Source of the DNA: Xanthomonas pisi DSM 18956
GTDB lineage: Bacteria; Pseudomonadota; Gammaproteobacteria; Xanthomonadales; Xanthomonadaceae
Direction: 5' to 3'
DNA length: 64,000 nucleotides
Assembly (NCBI RefSeq): GCF_001010415.1
Contig: NZ_JPLE01000006.1
Coordinates: 83,968 to 147,967 of the forward strand
This document shows, in pieces, positions 30,349 through 41,800 of this stretch. The notes below the pieces were generated by a model. It saw nothing but the letters and a program-made list of their open reading frames with translations, was not told where the DNA came from and searched no databases. Each line of letters opens with the position of its first letter. The first letter of the stretch is position 1. Both the position numbers and the translations under genes were made by a program.

Positions 30349-31215
30349 TCAGGCAATTCCCTTTGCGGCTCTGCGCGTCTGCGCCTTTACCAGCCGATCC
30401 ATCGTCTTGAGAGACTTTTCTCCCAGTTCCAGTGCGGCTTCCACCCATATCTGCGCGACCGCCAGCAGTTCGTCATGAGTGACCGGGTTGCACACCTGTC
30501 TTGCGCGATTCATCGCCAGATACGACTGAGGCGTGCGCTGCTGCTTGGTGATCAACTCATGGGTGGCATGGATGCCTTGCCCGCGAGGTACGAGCATATC
30601 CACAACTCCCATGGCGTACATTTCCTCGCTGCTGTAGACCCGCCCCTCAAGAATGATCCGTTCTGCCAATTGGGGCGATACGCGCCTGGACAGAAATGAG
30701 TAGGCGCCCATGCCCGGGAACAACCCGAACAATACTTCAGGCAATCCCAGGCCCACGCCTTCCTCGGCAATGATCGTGTGGCAAGACAGCGCCATCTCCA
30801 GCCCGCCGCCCAGCGCATCTCCCTGCAGAAGGGCAATGGTTCTGAAATTTCCAGTGAGTCCCTGATGGAACTGGAAAACGCCACTGACGCAACTCTGTGC
30901 GTATCGCAATAAGCCTTGTCGGTCGCGTGCGCGAATCATGTGGCCGAATAGATCCAGATCCCCGCCGAGATTGAATGCATTTGCGTCCGAGGCAAGAACG
31001 AGGCTGCGCAAACGGCCGGTTTCATGGGTGGGCGTGTCGGTAAGCGTACTCAGGTAACCGTGCATTTCCGTCATCAACTGCGGGCGGAAGCATGGCCTGA
31101 TGCCCGTTGCTGCGTCGGCATGCATGAAGAGCCAATGCCCTGCATCCGCATGGCTTGCATGCGTGCGAATCGTGGATTGATTGATTTGAGGCTGCAGTTT
31201 TTCGATCATGCTCAT
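30349..31215 (-). CDS. rpfF: RpfF, DSF synthase (divergent variant)
   Basis: 288 residues, crotonase fold. RpfF acts on 3-hydroxyacyl-ACP as both dehydratase and thioesterase, releasing cis-2-unsaturated fatty acids such as DSF. The two catalytic acids are at Glu140 and Glu160 (G-G-G-L-E-M-A-L and G-L-G-L-P-E-V-L-F), matching Glu141 and Glu161 of the X. campestris enzyme. The first 70 residues and much of the C-terminal third look different from that enzyme. Local G+C is low (32 of 60 bases at 30901-30960). Start: ATG at 31215, with a second ATG two codons on at 31209; no strong ribosome site. It is convergent with rpfC. Confidence 0.95.
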   Translation of the reverse strand: MSMIEKLQPQINQSTIRTHASHADAGHWLFMHADAATGIRPCFRPQLMTEMHGYLSTLTDTPTHETGRLRSLVLASDANAFNLGGDLDLFGHMIRARDRQGLLRYAQSCVSGVFQFHQGLTGNFRTIALLQGDALGGGLEMALSCHTIIAEEGVGLGLPEVLFGLFPGMGAYSFLSRRVSPQLAERIILEGRVYSSEEMYAMGVVDMLVPRGQGIHATHELITKQQRTPQSYLAMNRARQVCNPVTHDELLAVAQIWVEAALELGEKSLKTMDRLVKAQTRRAAKGIA

Positions 31216-31315
31216 GAGCTTTTCTCGAGGAGGTCGCCCGCGGGAGAGTGTGGCGCAGCGGGCGGTGCGGACTCCACAAACGGATCCTACACCGGCGCTA
31301 TCTGCCTGAACGCAA

Positions 31316-31343
31316 AGGGCTTTCCCATTGCTGGGAAAGCCCT
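31316..31343 (-). terminator. Perfect hairpin between rpfB and rpfF
   Basis: AGGGCTTTCCCA-TTGC-TGGGAAAGCCCT is a perfect 12-bp stem with a four-base loop, 54 bp after the rpfB stop on the minus strand. Followed there by TTTGCGTT, it probably ends rpfB transcripts and separates them from rpfF, which would then use its own promoter. Confidence 0.8.
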
Positions 31344-31396
31344 CCGGTCTGACTCTTTCAGCGGGTTCTGAGATTCCCGCCAAGGCATGTCTGCAA

Positions 31397-33079
31397 TTAT
31401 TTAGGTGGCGCATCCCGCAGTTCGCGGCGCAGGATCTTGCCGACATTGGTTTTCGGCAATTCCTTGCGGAATTCGATCACTCGCGGCTGCTTGTAGCCGG
31501 TCAGGTTGGAGCGACAATGCGCTTTCACCTCATCGGCGGTGAGGGCAGGGTCCTTCTTCACGATCACGGCCTTGACGATTTCGCCGGACTTTTCGTCCGG
31601 CACGCCAACTGCTGCCACTTCCAGCACGCCAGGCATTTCGGCGATCACGTCCTCGATTTCGTTCGGGTAGACGTTGAAGCCGGACACCAGAATCATGTCC
31701 TTCTTGCGGTCGACGATGTAGACGAAGCCGTGCTCGTCCATTCGCGCGATATCCCCGGTATGTAGCCAGCCGTCGGCATCCATCACCTTGGCGGTTTCCT
31801 CGGGCTTCTTCCAATAGCCCTTCATCACCTGCGGGCCCCTGATGCACAGCTCGCCGATTTCGCCCTGCGGCAGTACGTTGCCGGCGTCGTCCTTGATGCA
31901 GGCATCGGTGGACGGAATCGGCAGGCCGATCGCACCGTTGTAGTCCTTCAGGTCCATCGGGTTGATGCAGGCCGCCGGCGAGGTTTCGGTCAGGCCGTAG
32001 GCCTCGACCAGGGTCAGACCGGTGACTTTCTTCCAGCGTTCGGCGACCGAGCGTTGCACGGCCATGCCGCCGCCCAGGGTCATCTTGAGCGAGGAAAAAT
32101 CGATCTGGTCGAAACCGGGCGTGTTGAGCAGGCCGTTGAACAGCGTGTTGACGCCGGTAAACGCGGTAAAGCGGGTCTTCTTCAACTCCTTGACGAAACC
32201 GGGCATGTCGCGCGGATTGCTGATCAGGTGATTGCAGCCGCCGATCTTCATGAAGACCAGCCCGTTCGCCGTCAGCGCGAAGATGTGATACAGCGGCAGC
32301 GCGGTGATGACCACCTCGTTGCCTTCTTCCAGCTTGCCGGTGCCGGCAAGCCACTGGTGCGCCTGCTGCATGTTGGCGACCAGGTTGCGGTGGGTCAGCA
32401 TCGCGCCCTTGGCCACGCCGGTGGTGCCGCCGGTGTACTGCAGAAACGCGATGTCGTCCGGTTCGATCTGCAGCGTCGGCACGCTGTGCTTGCGGCCCAG
32501 CGCCAATGCGTCGCGGAAGCGGATCGCGCCGTTGATGCGGTAGTCGGGCACCAGCTTCTTGACGTATTTGACGACGAAGTTGACCAGCGCCGCCTTGGGA
32601 AAGCCGAGCATGTCGCCCAGCCCGGTGGTGATCACCTGCTTGACCGGCGTGTCGGCAATGACCTGCTGCACGGTGGTGCCGAAGTTATCGATGACCACCA
32701 GCACGCTGGCGCCCGAGTCGATCAGCTGGTGCTTCAGCTCGCGCGGGGTGTAGAGCGGGTTGACGTTGACCACCGTCAGCCCGGCACGCAGGACGCCGAA
32801 GGTGGCGACCGGATACTGCAGGCAGTTGGGCATCATCAAGGCGACGCGGTCGCCCTTCTTCAATTGCAGCTCGCCCAGCAAGTAGGCGGCGAATTGCTCG
32901 ACCAGCTGGTCCGCCTGGCGATAGGTAATGGTCTTGCCGAAGCTGTGATACGCGGGGCGGTCGGCAAACCGCTTGACCGAGGTGGCGAACACTTCGGCCA
33001 CCGTACGGAACTGCTCCAGATCGATTTCGGCGGCGACGCCGGCCGGATAACTTTGCAACCAAGGACGTGCCTGATTCAT
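31397..33079 (-). CDS. rpfB: RpfB, long-chain fatty acid--CoA ligase (FadD type)
   Basis: 560 residues, full length. The AMP-binding signature is Y-T-G-G-T-T-G-V-A-K-G-A; motif Y-G-L-T-E-T-S-P and the C-terminal W-L-H-T-G-D and K-T-N-V-G-K-I (catalytic Lys) are intact. It activates long-chain fatty acids to acyl-CoA. In the rpf system it feeds and also removes fatty acids including DSF, so it can end quorum signalling. A very strong GGAGGGGGGCAG ribosome site directly precedes ATG 33079, which decides that start over an upstream one. Confidence 0.96.
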   Translation of the reverse strand: MNQARPWLQSYPAGVAAEIDLEQFRTVAEVFATSVKRFADRPAYHSFGKTITYRQADQLVEQFAAYLLGELQLKKGDRVALMMPNCLQYPVATFGVLRAGLTVVNVNPLYTPRELKHQLIDSGASVLVVIDNFGTTVQQVIADTPVKQVITTGLGDMLGFPKAALVNFVVKYVKKLVPDYRINGAIRFRDALALGRKHSVPTLQIEPDDIAFLQYTGGTTGVAKGAMLTHRNLVANMQQAHQWLAGTGKLEEGNEVVITALPLYHIFALTANGLVFMKIGGCNHLISNPRDMPGFVKELKKTRFTAFTGVNTLFNGLLNTPGFDQIDFSSLKMTLGGGMAVQRSVAERWKKVTGLTLVEAYGLTETSPAACINPMDLKDYNGAIGLPIPSTDACIKDDAGNVLPQGEIGELCIRGPQVMKGYWKKPEETAKVMDADGWLHTGDIARMDEHGFVYIVDRKKDMILVSGFNVYPNEIEDVIAEMPGVLEVAAVGVPDEKSGEIVKAVIVKKDPALTADEVKAHCRSNLTGYKQPRVIEFRKELPKTNVGKILRRELRDAPPK

Positions 33080-33176
33080 CTGCCCCCCTCCAGGGTGTTC
33101 TCGACGTGACGCGGTGTGTTCCACGGCACTTCAACACCTGGCAGCATACCGTCATGGATGGAAAAGGCGAAGCGTG

Positions 33177-33626
33177 ATGCACGGCAGCATTCGGCAGTGG
33201 AGACGGCTCTGGTGGCTGCTTGTGTGCGGACTGCTCCTGGCCGCCTGCATGCGTGATGCGCCGGAGCAGCGCCTGCGTGCGACCTTGCAGGACATGCATG
33301 CGGCGATCGAAGCGCGCGACATCGGCGATGCGATGGCGCCGGTGGCGACTGATTTCGTGGGCGCCAACGGCCTGGACGCGGCCGGTTTGAAACGCTTGAT
33401 GCAGCTGCAGATGCTGGGCCATCGGCAGATCGGCGTCACCGTCGGGCCGCTGGACGTGGAGCTGCGCGGGACCACCGCCACGGTGCGCTTCACGGCCATG
33501 CTTACCGGCGGCAGCGGCGGCTGGGTGCCCGAGCAGGCGCAGACCTACCAGGTGACCACCGGCTGGCGGCTGCAGGACGGCGATTGGATGCTGTACCACG
33601 CGCAGTGGGAACCTGCGGGGCAGTGA
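33177..33626 (+). CDS. Lipoprotein with NTF2/SnoaL-like domain
   Basis: 149 residues with a lipoprotein signal: basic residues, hydrophobic stretch L-W-W-L-L-V-C-G-L-L-L-A-A-C (lipobox L-A-A-C). The mature part has L-R-A-T-L-Q-D-M-H-A-A-I-E-A-R-D followed by a run of strands ending G-W-R-L-Q-D-G-D-W-M-L-Y, the usual SnoaL/NTF2-like pattern, which often forms a small ligand pocket or mediates dimerisation. ATG 33177 has AAGG upstream. It is divergent from rpfB with about 100 bp between and lies between rpfB and acnA. Function unknown. Confidence 0.85.
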   Translation: MHGSIRQWRRLWWLLVCGLLLAACMRDAPEQRLRATLQDMHAAIEARDIGDAMAPVATDFVGANGLDAAGLKRLMQLQMLGHRQIGVTVGPLDVELRGTTATVRFTAMLTGGSGGWVPEQAQTYQVTTGWRLQDGDWMLYHAQWEPAGQ

Positions 33627-33796
33627 GGGGGCCCTCGGCGCAGCGCACGCCGACCACAACGCCACCACCATGACGGGCGAGCCGCGACATCAGATGACAC
33701 GGCAGACCGATGCGTTACCGCTCGGCAAGTGTGCTTAGACGCAGATAGGCAGCGCCATGAAACGCGTTTTAGAGCCCGCGCACCGGACCCATAAAC

Positions 33797-33824
33797 GACA
33801 TTCCCGCCAATCGGCGGGAATGTC
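33797..33824 (-). terminator. Intrinsic terminator of acnA
   Basis: GACATTCCCGCC-AATC-GGCGGGAATGTC is a perfect 12-bp stem, followed on the minus strand by GTTTAT. It lies 24 bp after the acnA stop. Confidence 0.85.
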
Positions 33825-33847
33825 GGTCACGCGGAACAGGCCAGGGA

Positions 33848-36616
<2,769 letters not shown>

Positions 36617-36671
36617 GCATCACTCCTATGGCGTCGAAGGCTTTAGGTAGGGGGCCATTCTGAGCAATTCA

Positions 36672-36683
36672 GTGTGTACGCAC
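36672..36683. promoter_or_regulatory. Near-palindrome upstream of the toxin-antitoxin promoter
   Basis: GTGTGTACGCAC is palindromic at 10 of 12 positions and lies between the acnA start and the antitoxin promoter. It could be an operator for the AbrB-type antitoxin or for acnA. Position is the only other support. Confidence 0.3.
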
Positions 36684-36708
36684 GGTGTGTCCAGGTCGAT
36701 CTGCCGGC

Positions 36709-36737
36709 TTGAGTACGATCCCGCAAGTACGTATCAT
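36709..36737 (+). promoter_or_regulatory. Sigma-70 promoter of the toxin-antitoxin pair
   Basis: TTGAGT (36709-36714), a 17-bp spacer and TATCAT (36732-36737) match the consensus at four and five of six bases. Transcription would start near 36744, ten bases before the GGAG ribosome site at 36753-36756. Confidence 0.7.
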
Positions 36738-36763
36738 GCGTGCATACTTTCTGGAGCATGCTC

Positions 36764-37012
36764 ATGGAAGCCACCGTTGCCGAACGCGGACAGATCACGC
36801 TGCCCAAGGCCGTGCGCGATGCCCTGGGCCTGACCAAGGGCACCACCCTCAAGATCGAACTCGATGGTGGCCGCATCATCTTGCGCAAAGATGTCAGCGA
36901 GGCGCTGCGCAAGGTGCGCGGCAAGTTCAAGCTGGTCGATGGCCTGACCAGCACCGACGAGGCCATGCGCGCCATTCGCGGCCGCGCGCCCGGAGATCCG
37001 TTCGACCCATGA
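36764..37012 (+). CDS. Antitoxin with AbrB/MazE-type DNA-binding domain
   Basis: 82 residues. The N-terminal swapped-hairpin (SpoVT/AbrB) motif [18 protein letters not shown] binds operator DNA; the acidic, flexible C-terminus ending G-D-P-F-D-P would wrap the toxin. ATG 36764 has GGAG seven bases upstream, which decides against the ATG at 36758 and earlier ones. Its stop overlaps the toxin start (ATGA). As in other type II systems, the antitoxin, alone or with toxin, probably represses its own promoter. Confidence 0.9.
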   Translation: MEATVAERGQITLPKAVRDALGLTKGTTLKIELDGGRIILRKDVSEALRKVRGKFKLVDGLTSTDEAMRAIRGRAPGDPFDP

Positions 37013-37419
37013 TCGCCCTGGATTCCTCGGTGTTGCTGGACATCCTCATCGGCGACCCGGTGTATGGCGAGGTGTCGGAGATCTGCATCGGCGATGCGCT
37101 GGCGCGCGACGAAGTGGTGGTCTGCGATGCGGTGGTGGCCGAGGTGCTGGCCATGCTCGACACCCAGGTCGACCTGATGGAAACCCTAGCCTCGATCGGG
37201 GTGCGTTACGAAGCCACCCAGGAAGCGGCGGCGGTGCGCGCCGGCCATATGAACAAGCGCTTCCGCGCGCGCGGCGGCAAACGCGAGCGGGTGGTGGCCG
37301 ATTTCCTGATCGGCGCCCACGCGATGCTCCAGTGCGATGGGTTGATCACCCGCGACGAGGGCTTCTTCCGCGACTACTTCAAGGGCTTGAAGATCACCGT
37401 CCCCAAGCCCGTTGCCTGA
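37009..37419 (+). CDS. PIN-domain toxin, VapC family
   Basis: 136 residues, one PIN domain with the acidic metal site complete: Asp5 (L-D-S-S-V-L-L-D), Glu45 (A-V-V-A-E-V-L-A), Asp98 ([11 protein letters not shown]) and Asp116 (L-I-T-R-D-E-G-F-F). PIN toxins are Mg-dependent endoribonucleases, often cutting tRNA or rRNA. The intact site argues for a working enzyme held in check by the preceding antitoxin. The pair lies between two aconitase genes. Confidence 0.9.
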   Translation: MIALDSSVLLDILIGDPVYGEVSEICIGDALARDEVVVCDAVVAEVLAMLDTQVDLMETLASIGVRYEATQEAAAVRAGHMNKRFRARGGKRERVVADFLIGAHAMLQCDGLITRDEGFFRDYFKGLKITVPKPVA

Positions 37420-37484
37420 TCCACGTCTTCCGATCCACGCCTGACCTTTTACACATTCACTGCTGTCCTTTTTGGAGAACCCGC

Positions 37485-40076
37485 ATGTTGGAAGCCTATC
37501 GCCACCACGTTGCAGAGCGCGCCGCGCTCGGTATCCCGCCGCTGCCGCTGACCGCGCAGCAGACCGCCGAGGTCATCGAGCTGTTGAAGGCTCCGCCGGC
37601 GGGCGAAGAAGAATTCCTGGTCGAGCTGCTCAGCCAGCGCGTGCCGGCCGGCGTCGACGACGCCGCCAAGGTCAAGGCCTCGTACCTGGCCGCTGTCGCC
37701 TTTGGCACCGAAAAAACCGCACTGATCAGCCCCACGCGTGCGACCGAGCTGCTGGGCACCATGCTGGGCGGCTACAACATCCAGCCGCTGATCGACCTGC
37801 TGGACAACGCCGAGCTGGGCGCCACCGCCGCCGAAGCGCTCAAGCACACCTTGCTGGTGTTCGACGCCTTCCACGACGTGCAGGAAAAGGCCGAAGCCGG
37901 TAACGCGCACGCCAAGTCCGTGCTGCAGAGCTGGGCCGATGCCGAGTGGTTCACCAGCAAGCCGGAGGTGCCGCAGAGCATGACCGTCACCGTGTTCAAG
38001 GTGCCGGGCGAGACCAATACCGACGACCTGTCGCCGGCTCCGGATGCCACCACCCGCCCGGATATCCCGCTGCACGCGCTGGCGATGCTGAAGAACAAGC
38101 GCGACGGCGCGGCGTTCGAGCCGGAAGAAGACGGCAAGCGCGGCCCGATCCAGGCCATTGCCGATCTCAAGGACAAGGGCCACCTGGTCGCCTATGTGGG
38201 CGATGTGGTCGGTACCGGTTCTTCGCGCAAGTCGGCCACCAACTCGGTGCTGTGGTGGACCGGCGAAGACATTCCGTTCATTCCGAACAAGCGCTTCGGC
38301 GGCGTGTGCCTGGGCAGCAAGATCGCCCCGATCTTCTACAACACGATGGAAGACGCCGGCGCCTTGCCGATCGAGCTGGACGTATCGCAGATGGAGCACG
38401 GCGATGTGGTCGAGCTGCGTCCGTACGACGGCAAGGCGCTGAAGAACGGGCAGGTGATCGCCGAGTTCGCGATGAAGTCGGACGTGCTGTTCGACGAAGT
38501 GCGCGCCGGTGGCCGCATTCCGTTGATCGTCGGCCGCGGCCTGACCGCCAAGGCGCGCGAGTTCCTGGGCCTGCCGGCCTCGGATCTGTTCCGCCTGCCG
38601 ATGGACCCGCCGGACACCGGCAAGGGCTTCTCGCTGGCGCAGAAGATGGTCGGCCGCGCCTGCGGCCTGCCGGAAGGCCAGGGCATGCGCCCGGGCACCT
38701 ATTGCGAGCCGAAGATGACCTCGGTGGGCTCGCAGGACACCACCGGCCCGATGACCCGCGACGAGCTCAAGGACCTGGCCTGCCTGGGCTTCTCGGCCGA
38801 TCTGGTGATGCAGTCGTTCTGCCACACCGCCGCCTACCCGAAGCCGGTCGACGTCAAGACCCATCACACCTTGCCGGAGTTCATCTCCACCCGTGGCGGC
38901 GTGTCGCTGCGTCCGGGCGATGGCGTGATCCACAGCTGGCTCAATCGCATGCTGCTGCCCGATACCGTGGGCACCGGCGGCGACTCGCATACCCGTTTCC
39001 CGATCGGGATTTCGTTCCCGGCCGGCTCCGGTCTGGTGGCCTTCGCGGCCGCCACCGGCGTGATGCCGCTGGACATGCCCGAGAGCGTGCTGGTGCGCTT
39101 CAAGGGCGAAATGCAGCCGGGCGTGACCTTGCGTGACCTGGTCAACGCGATCCCGCTGTACGCGATCAAGGACGGTCTGCTGACCGTGGCCAAGCAGGGC
39201 AAGAAGAACATCTTCTCCGGCCGCATCCTGGAAATCGAAGGCTTGCCGAACCTGAAGGTGGAGCAGGCGTTCGAACTGTCCGACGCCTCGGCCGAGCGTT
39301 CGGCGGCCGGTTGCACCGTGCACCTGGACAAGGCGCCGATCATCGAATACCTGACCAGCAACATCACCCTGCTGCGCTGGATGATCGCCGAAGGCTACGC
39401 CGATGCGCGCACCCTGGGCCGCCGCATCAAGAAGATGGAAGAGTGGCTGGCCGATCCGCAGCTGCTGCAGCCCGATGCCGACGCCGAGTACGCCGCCGTC
39501 ATCGAGATCGACCTGGCCGACATCCACGAGCCGATCGTGGCGTGCCCGAACGATCCGGACGACGTCAAGACGCTGTCCGAGGTCGCCGGTGCGGCGATCG
39601 ACGAAGTGTTCATCGGTTCGTGCATGACCAACATCGGGCACTTCCGTGCCGCTGCCAAGTTGCTGGAAGGCAAGCGCGATATCCCGACCCGTCTGTGGGT
39701 GGCGCCGCCGACCAAGATGGACGCCTCCGAGCTGACCAAGGAAGGCCATTACGGCACCTTCGGCGCGGCCGGTGCACGCATGGAAATGCCGGGCTGCTCG
39801 CTGTGCATGGGCAACCAGGCGCAGGCACGCGAGGGCGCCACGGTGTTCTCCACCTCCACGCGTAACTTCCCCAACCGCCTGGGTCGCAATACCAATGTGT
39901 ACCTGGGTTCGGCGGAACTGGCGGCGATCTGCTCGCGTCTGGGCCGCATTCCGACCAAGGACGAGTACATGGCCGATGTGGGCGTGATCAAGACCAGTGG
40001 CGATCAGATCTACCGCTACATGAACTTCGATCGGATCCAGGAATACCAGGACGTGGCGGATACCGTCGCGGCCTGA
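37485..40076 (+). CDS. acnB: Aconitate hydratase B
   Basis: 863 residues, full-length AcnB: N-terminal HEAT-like helices, then the swivel domain at the front (opposite order to AcnA), then the catalytic core. The cluster Cys are in [10 protein letters not shown] (about residue 711) and C-S-L-C-M-G-N-Q (about 770-773). It is the main TCA-cycle aconitase in many proteobacteria. ATG 37485 follows a TTGGAGAAC ribosome site. It is 65 bp after the PIN toxin gene, so toxin-antitoxin transcripts may run into it unless it has its own promoter. Confidence 0.97.
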   Translation: MLEAYRHHVAERAALGIPPLPLTAQQTAEVIELLKAPPAGEEEFLVELLSQRVPAGVDDAAKVKASYLAAVAFGTEKTALISPTRATELLGTMLGGYNIQPLIDLLDNAELGATAAEALKHTLLVFDAFHDVQEKAEAGNAHAKSVLQSWADAEWFTSKPEVPQSMTVTVFKVPGETNTDDLSPAPDATTRPDIPLHALAMLKNKRDGAAFEPEEDGKRGPIQAIADLKDKGHLVAYVGDVVGTGSSRKSATNSVLWWTGEDIPFIPNKRFGGVCLGSKIAPIFYNTMEDAGALPIELDVSQMEHGDVVELRPYDGKALKNGQVIAEFAMKSDVLFDEVRAGGRIPLIVGRGLTAKAREFLGLPASDLFRLPMDPPDTGKGFSLAQKMVGRACGLPEGQGMRPGTYCEPKMTSVGSQDTTGPMTRDELKDLACLGFSADLVMQSFCHTAAYPKPVDVKTHHTLPEFISTRGGVSLRPGDGVIHSWLNRMLLPDTVGTGGDSHTRFPIGISFPAGSGLVAFAAATGVMPLDMPESVLVRFKGEMQPGVTLRDLVNAIPLYAIKDGLLTVAKQGKKNIFSGRILEIEGLPNLKVEQAFELSDASAERSAAGCTVHLDKAPIIEYLTSNITLLRWMIAEGYADARTLGRRIKKMEEWLADPQLLQPDADAEYAAVIEIDLADIHEPIVACPNDPDDVKTLSEVAGAAIDEVFIGSCMTNIGHFRAAAKLLEGKRDIPTRLWVAPPTKMDASELTKEGHYGTFGAAGARMEMPGCSLCMGNQAQAREGATVFSTSTRNFPNRLGRNTNVYLGSAELAAICSRLGRIPTKDEYMADVGVIKTSGDQIYRYMNFDRIQEYQDVADTVAA

Positions 40077-40102
40077 TCCGGCGGGATCGGATGGACCTCG
40101 AA

Positions 40103-40127
40103 ACGCCCGGTACTGCCGGGCGTTTTT
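40103..40127 (+). terminator. Intrinsic terminator of acnB
   Basis: ACGCCCGG-TACTG-CCGGGCGT is a perfect 8-bp stem directly followed by TTTTC, 26 bp after the acnB stop. This is a textbook rho-independent terminator. Confidence 0.92.
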
Positions 40128-40258
40128 CGTTTATCAGGCCATGACTTCGTCGCATTTTTGGTGTGATGGGCGTCAAAACAAATCGCAGTTAAATCACTTG
40201 TCGCGCTGCAACAATTTTCTGAAGTGGAGAGGTCTAGAGTTCCGCCGCCCTCCCATTT

Positions 40259-41086
40259 ATGTCGATGCCGATGCCCTCTTGCACGATCGCAGGTCACACA
40301 CTCCACTACACGCAGCACGGTCAAGGGTTTCCGATTCTGCTCGGCCACAGCTATCTGTGGGACGCAGCGATGTGGGAGCCGCAGATCCAGGCGCTTTCGC
40401 AGCACTACCAGGTGATCGTTCCGGAGCTGTGGGGGCACGGGCAATCGGGCGCACTGCCGCAAGGCACGCAGGGAATCGACGATCTTGCCCGGCAGATGCT
40501 TGGCCTGCTGGACGCGCTGGAGCTGCCGCAGTGCGCGGTGGTGGGCCTGTCGGTGGGTGGCATGTGGGGCGCCGAACTCGCCCTGATGGCGCCGGAGCGC
40601 GTGCGTAGCCTGGTGTTGATGGATACCTTCCTGGGTGCGGAGCCGCAGGCCACGCGTACGCGCTACTTTGGGATGCTGGATGCGATCGAGGCGGCGGGGC
40701 AGGTGACGCCCGCGCTGATCGAAGCGATCGTGCCGATCTTCTTCCGCCCCGGCATCGATCTGACCTCGGCGCTGCCGGCTGCGTTCGCGCAGCGCCTGGC
40801 GGCGATGACGGCCGAGCAGCTGCGCACGTCGATCGTGCCGCTGGGCCGGTTGGTCTTCGGCCGTGCCGACCGGCTGGATGCGATGTCTGCGCTGGATCCT
40901 GCCACTACCTTCCTGCTCGGTGGCGACGCAGATGTTGCGCGGCCGCCGGAAGAGGTGTGGATGATGGCCGAGGCGATCTGCTGCGATTACGAGCTGGTGC
41001 CCGATGCCGGGCATATCGCATCGCTGGAGAATCCGGCGTTCGTCAATGCGCAGTTGCTCGGGTGGTTCAAACGCACCTTGTCGTGA
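40259..41086 (+). CDS. Alpha/beta hydrolase
   Basis: 275 residues, alpha/beta-hydrolase fold. The nucleophile elbow is G-L-S-V-G-G-M-W-G (Ser in G-x-S-x-G), the oxyanion segment L-G-H-S-Y-L-W-D, the acid probably the Asp in L-L-G-G-D-A-D and the His in D-A-G-H-I-A-S. The H-G-Q-G-F-P start is like esterases, lactonases and epoxide or haloalkane hydrolases; the substrate is unknown. ATG 40259 has no clear ribosome site, and ATGs two and four codons later are possible. It stands alone between acnB and a repeat array. Confidence 0.85.
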   Translation: MSMPMPSCTIAGHTLHYTQHGQGFPILLGHSYLWDAAMWEPQIQALSQHYQVIVPELWGHGQSGALPQGTQGIDDLARQMLGLLDALELPQCAVVGLSVGGMWGAELALMAPERVRSLVLMDTFLGAEPQATRTRYFGMLDAIEAAGQVTPALIEAIVPIFFRPGIDLTSALPAAFAQRLAAMTAEQLRTSIVPLGRLVFGRADRLDAMSALDPATTFLLGGDADVARPPEEVWMMAEAICCDYELVPDAGHIASLENPAFVNAQLLGWFKRTLS

Positions 41087-41757
41087 GGGCGCAGCGGGGA
41101 GGGCGCGCGCGGGATGACGTGCGTGCCTGGACCGCCAGGCCATTGCCGATGGGCTGAGATGGCTTGCAGCTGGTTCCCGTCTCCCGGCTGCTTTCCTTCT
41201 CCCGCCGGGAGAAGGTGCCCGTAGGGCGGATGAGGGTACGGGCGCTGCAGGATGTCTGGGCGGCCGTACCCTCACCCCAACCCCTCTCCCGGGGGGAGAG
41301 GGGCTGAGAGGTGCTGCGATCGTCTGTCGCTGCGTCGTTACGTTTGCGCGCCCAGCCAGGCTTCCAGTGCCGGCAGCTGCCTTCCTTCAGTGCCAGTAGC
41401 TGCTTCCTTCTCCCGCCGGGAGAAGGTGCCCGTAGGGCGGATGAGGGTACGGGCGCTGCAGGATGTGTGGCCGTACCCTCACCCCAACCCCTCTCCCGGG
41501 GGAGAGGGGCTTGGAGGTGCTGCGATCGTCTGGTCGCTGTGTCGTTGCGTCTTCGCGCCCAGCCAGGCTTCCAGTGCCGGCAGCTGCCTTCCTTCAGTGC
41601 CCCTAGCTGCTTTCCTTCTCCCGCCGGGAGAAGGTGCCCGCAGGGCGGATGAGGGTACGTGCGCTGCAGCGGGTGCGGATGGCCGTCCCTTCACCCCACC
41701 CCCTCTCCCGGAGGGAGAGGGGCTGAGAGGTACTGCGATCGTCTGGATGCTGCGTCG
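41087..41757. other. Gene-free gap filled by a tandem repeat array
   Basis: No credible gene. The stretch after 41190 is taken up by the three-copy repeat described separately; open frames through it merely read repeated sequence. The first 100 bp after the hydrolase show nothing recognisable. Confidence 0.65.
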
Positions 41758-41800
41758 CTACGGTTGCGCGCCCAGCCAGGCTTCCAGTGCCGGGGCCGGG
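41191..41800. repeat. Three-copy tandem repeat (about 210 bp) that includes the EAL gene's 3' end
   Basis: The landmark TTCCTTCTCCCGCCGGGAGA begins at 41193, 41404 and 41612, giving periods of 211 and 208 bp. Each unit holds two REP-like palindromes (CTTCTCCC-GCC-GGGAGAAG and a CCCCTCTCCC-GG-GGGAGAGGGG type), the strings TACCCTCACCCCA and GGTGCTGCGATCGTCT (GGTACTGCGATCGTCT in the last copy), and the segment GCGCCCAGCCAGGCTTCCAG. In the last unit that segment is the coding 3' end of the minus-strand EAL gene (ending E-A-W-L-G-A-Q-P). The two upstream copies are therefore duplicated gene ends plus flanking DNA. Confidence 0.85.

Noticed and set aside
37332..37484. Extending acnB upstream to 37332
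   Set aside because: That start overlaps the PIN toxin gene and lacks a ribosome site, whereas ATG 37485 has TTGGAGAAC before it and the family N-terminus.
41191..41800. CRISPR array
   Set aside because: Only three units of about 210 bp with no short uniform repeats or unique spacers, and no cas genes nearby.
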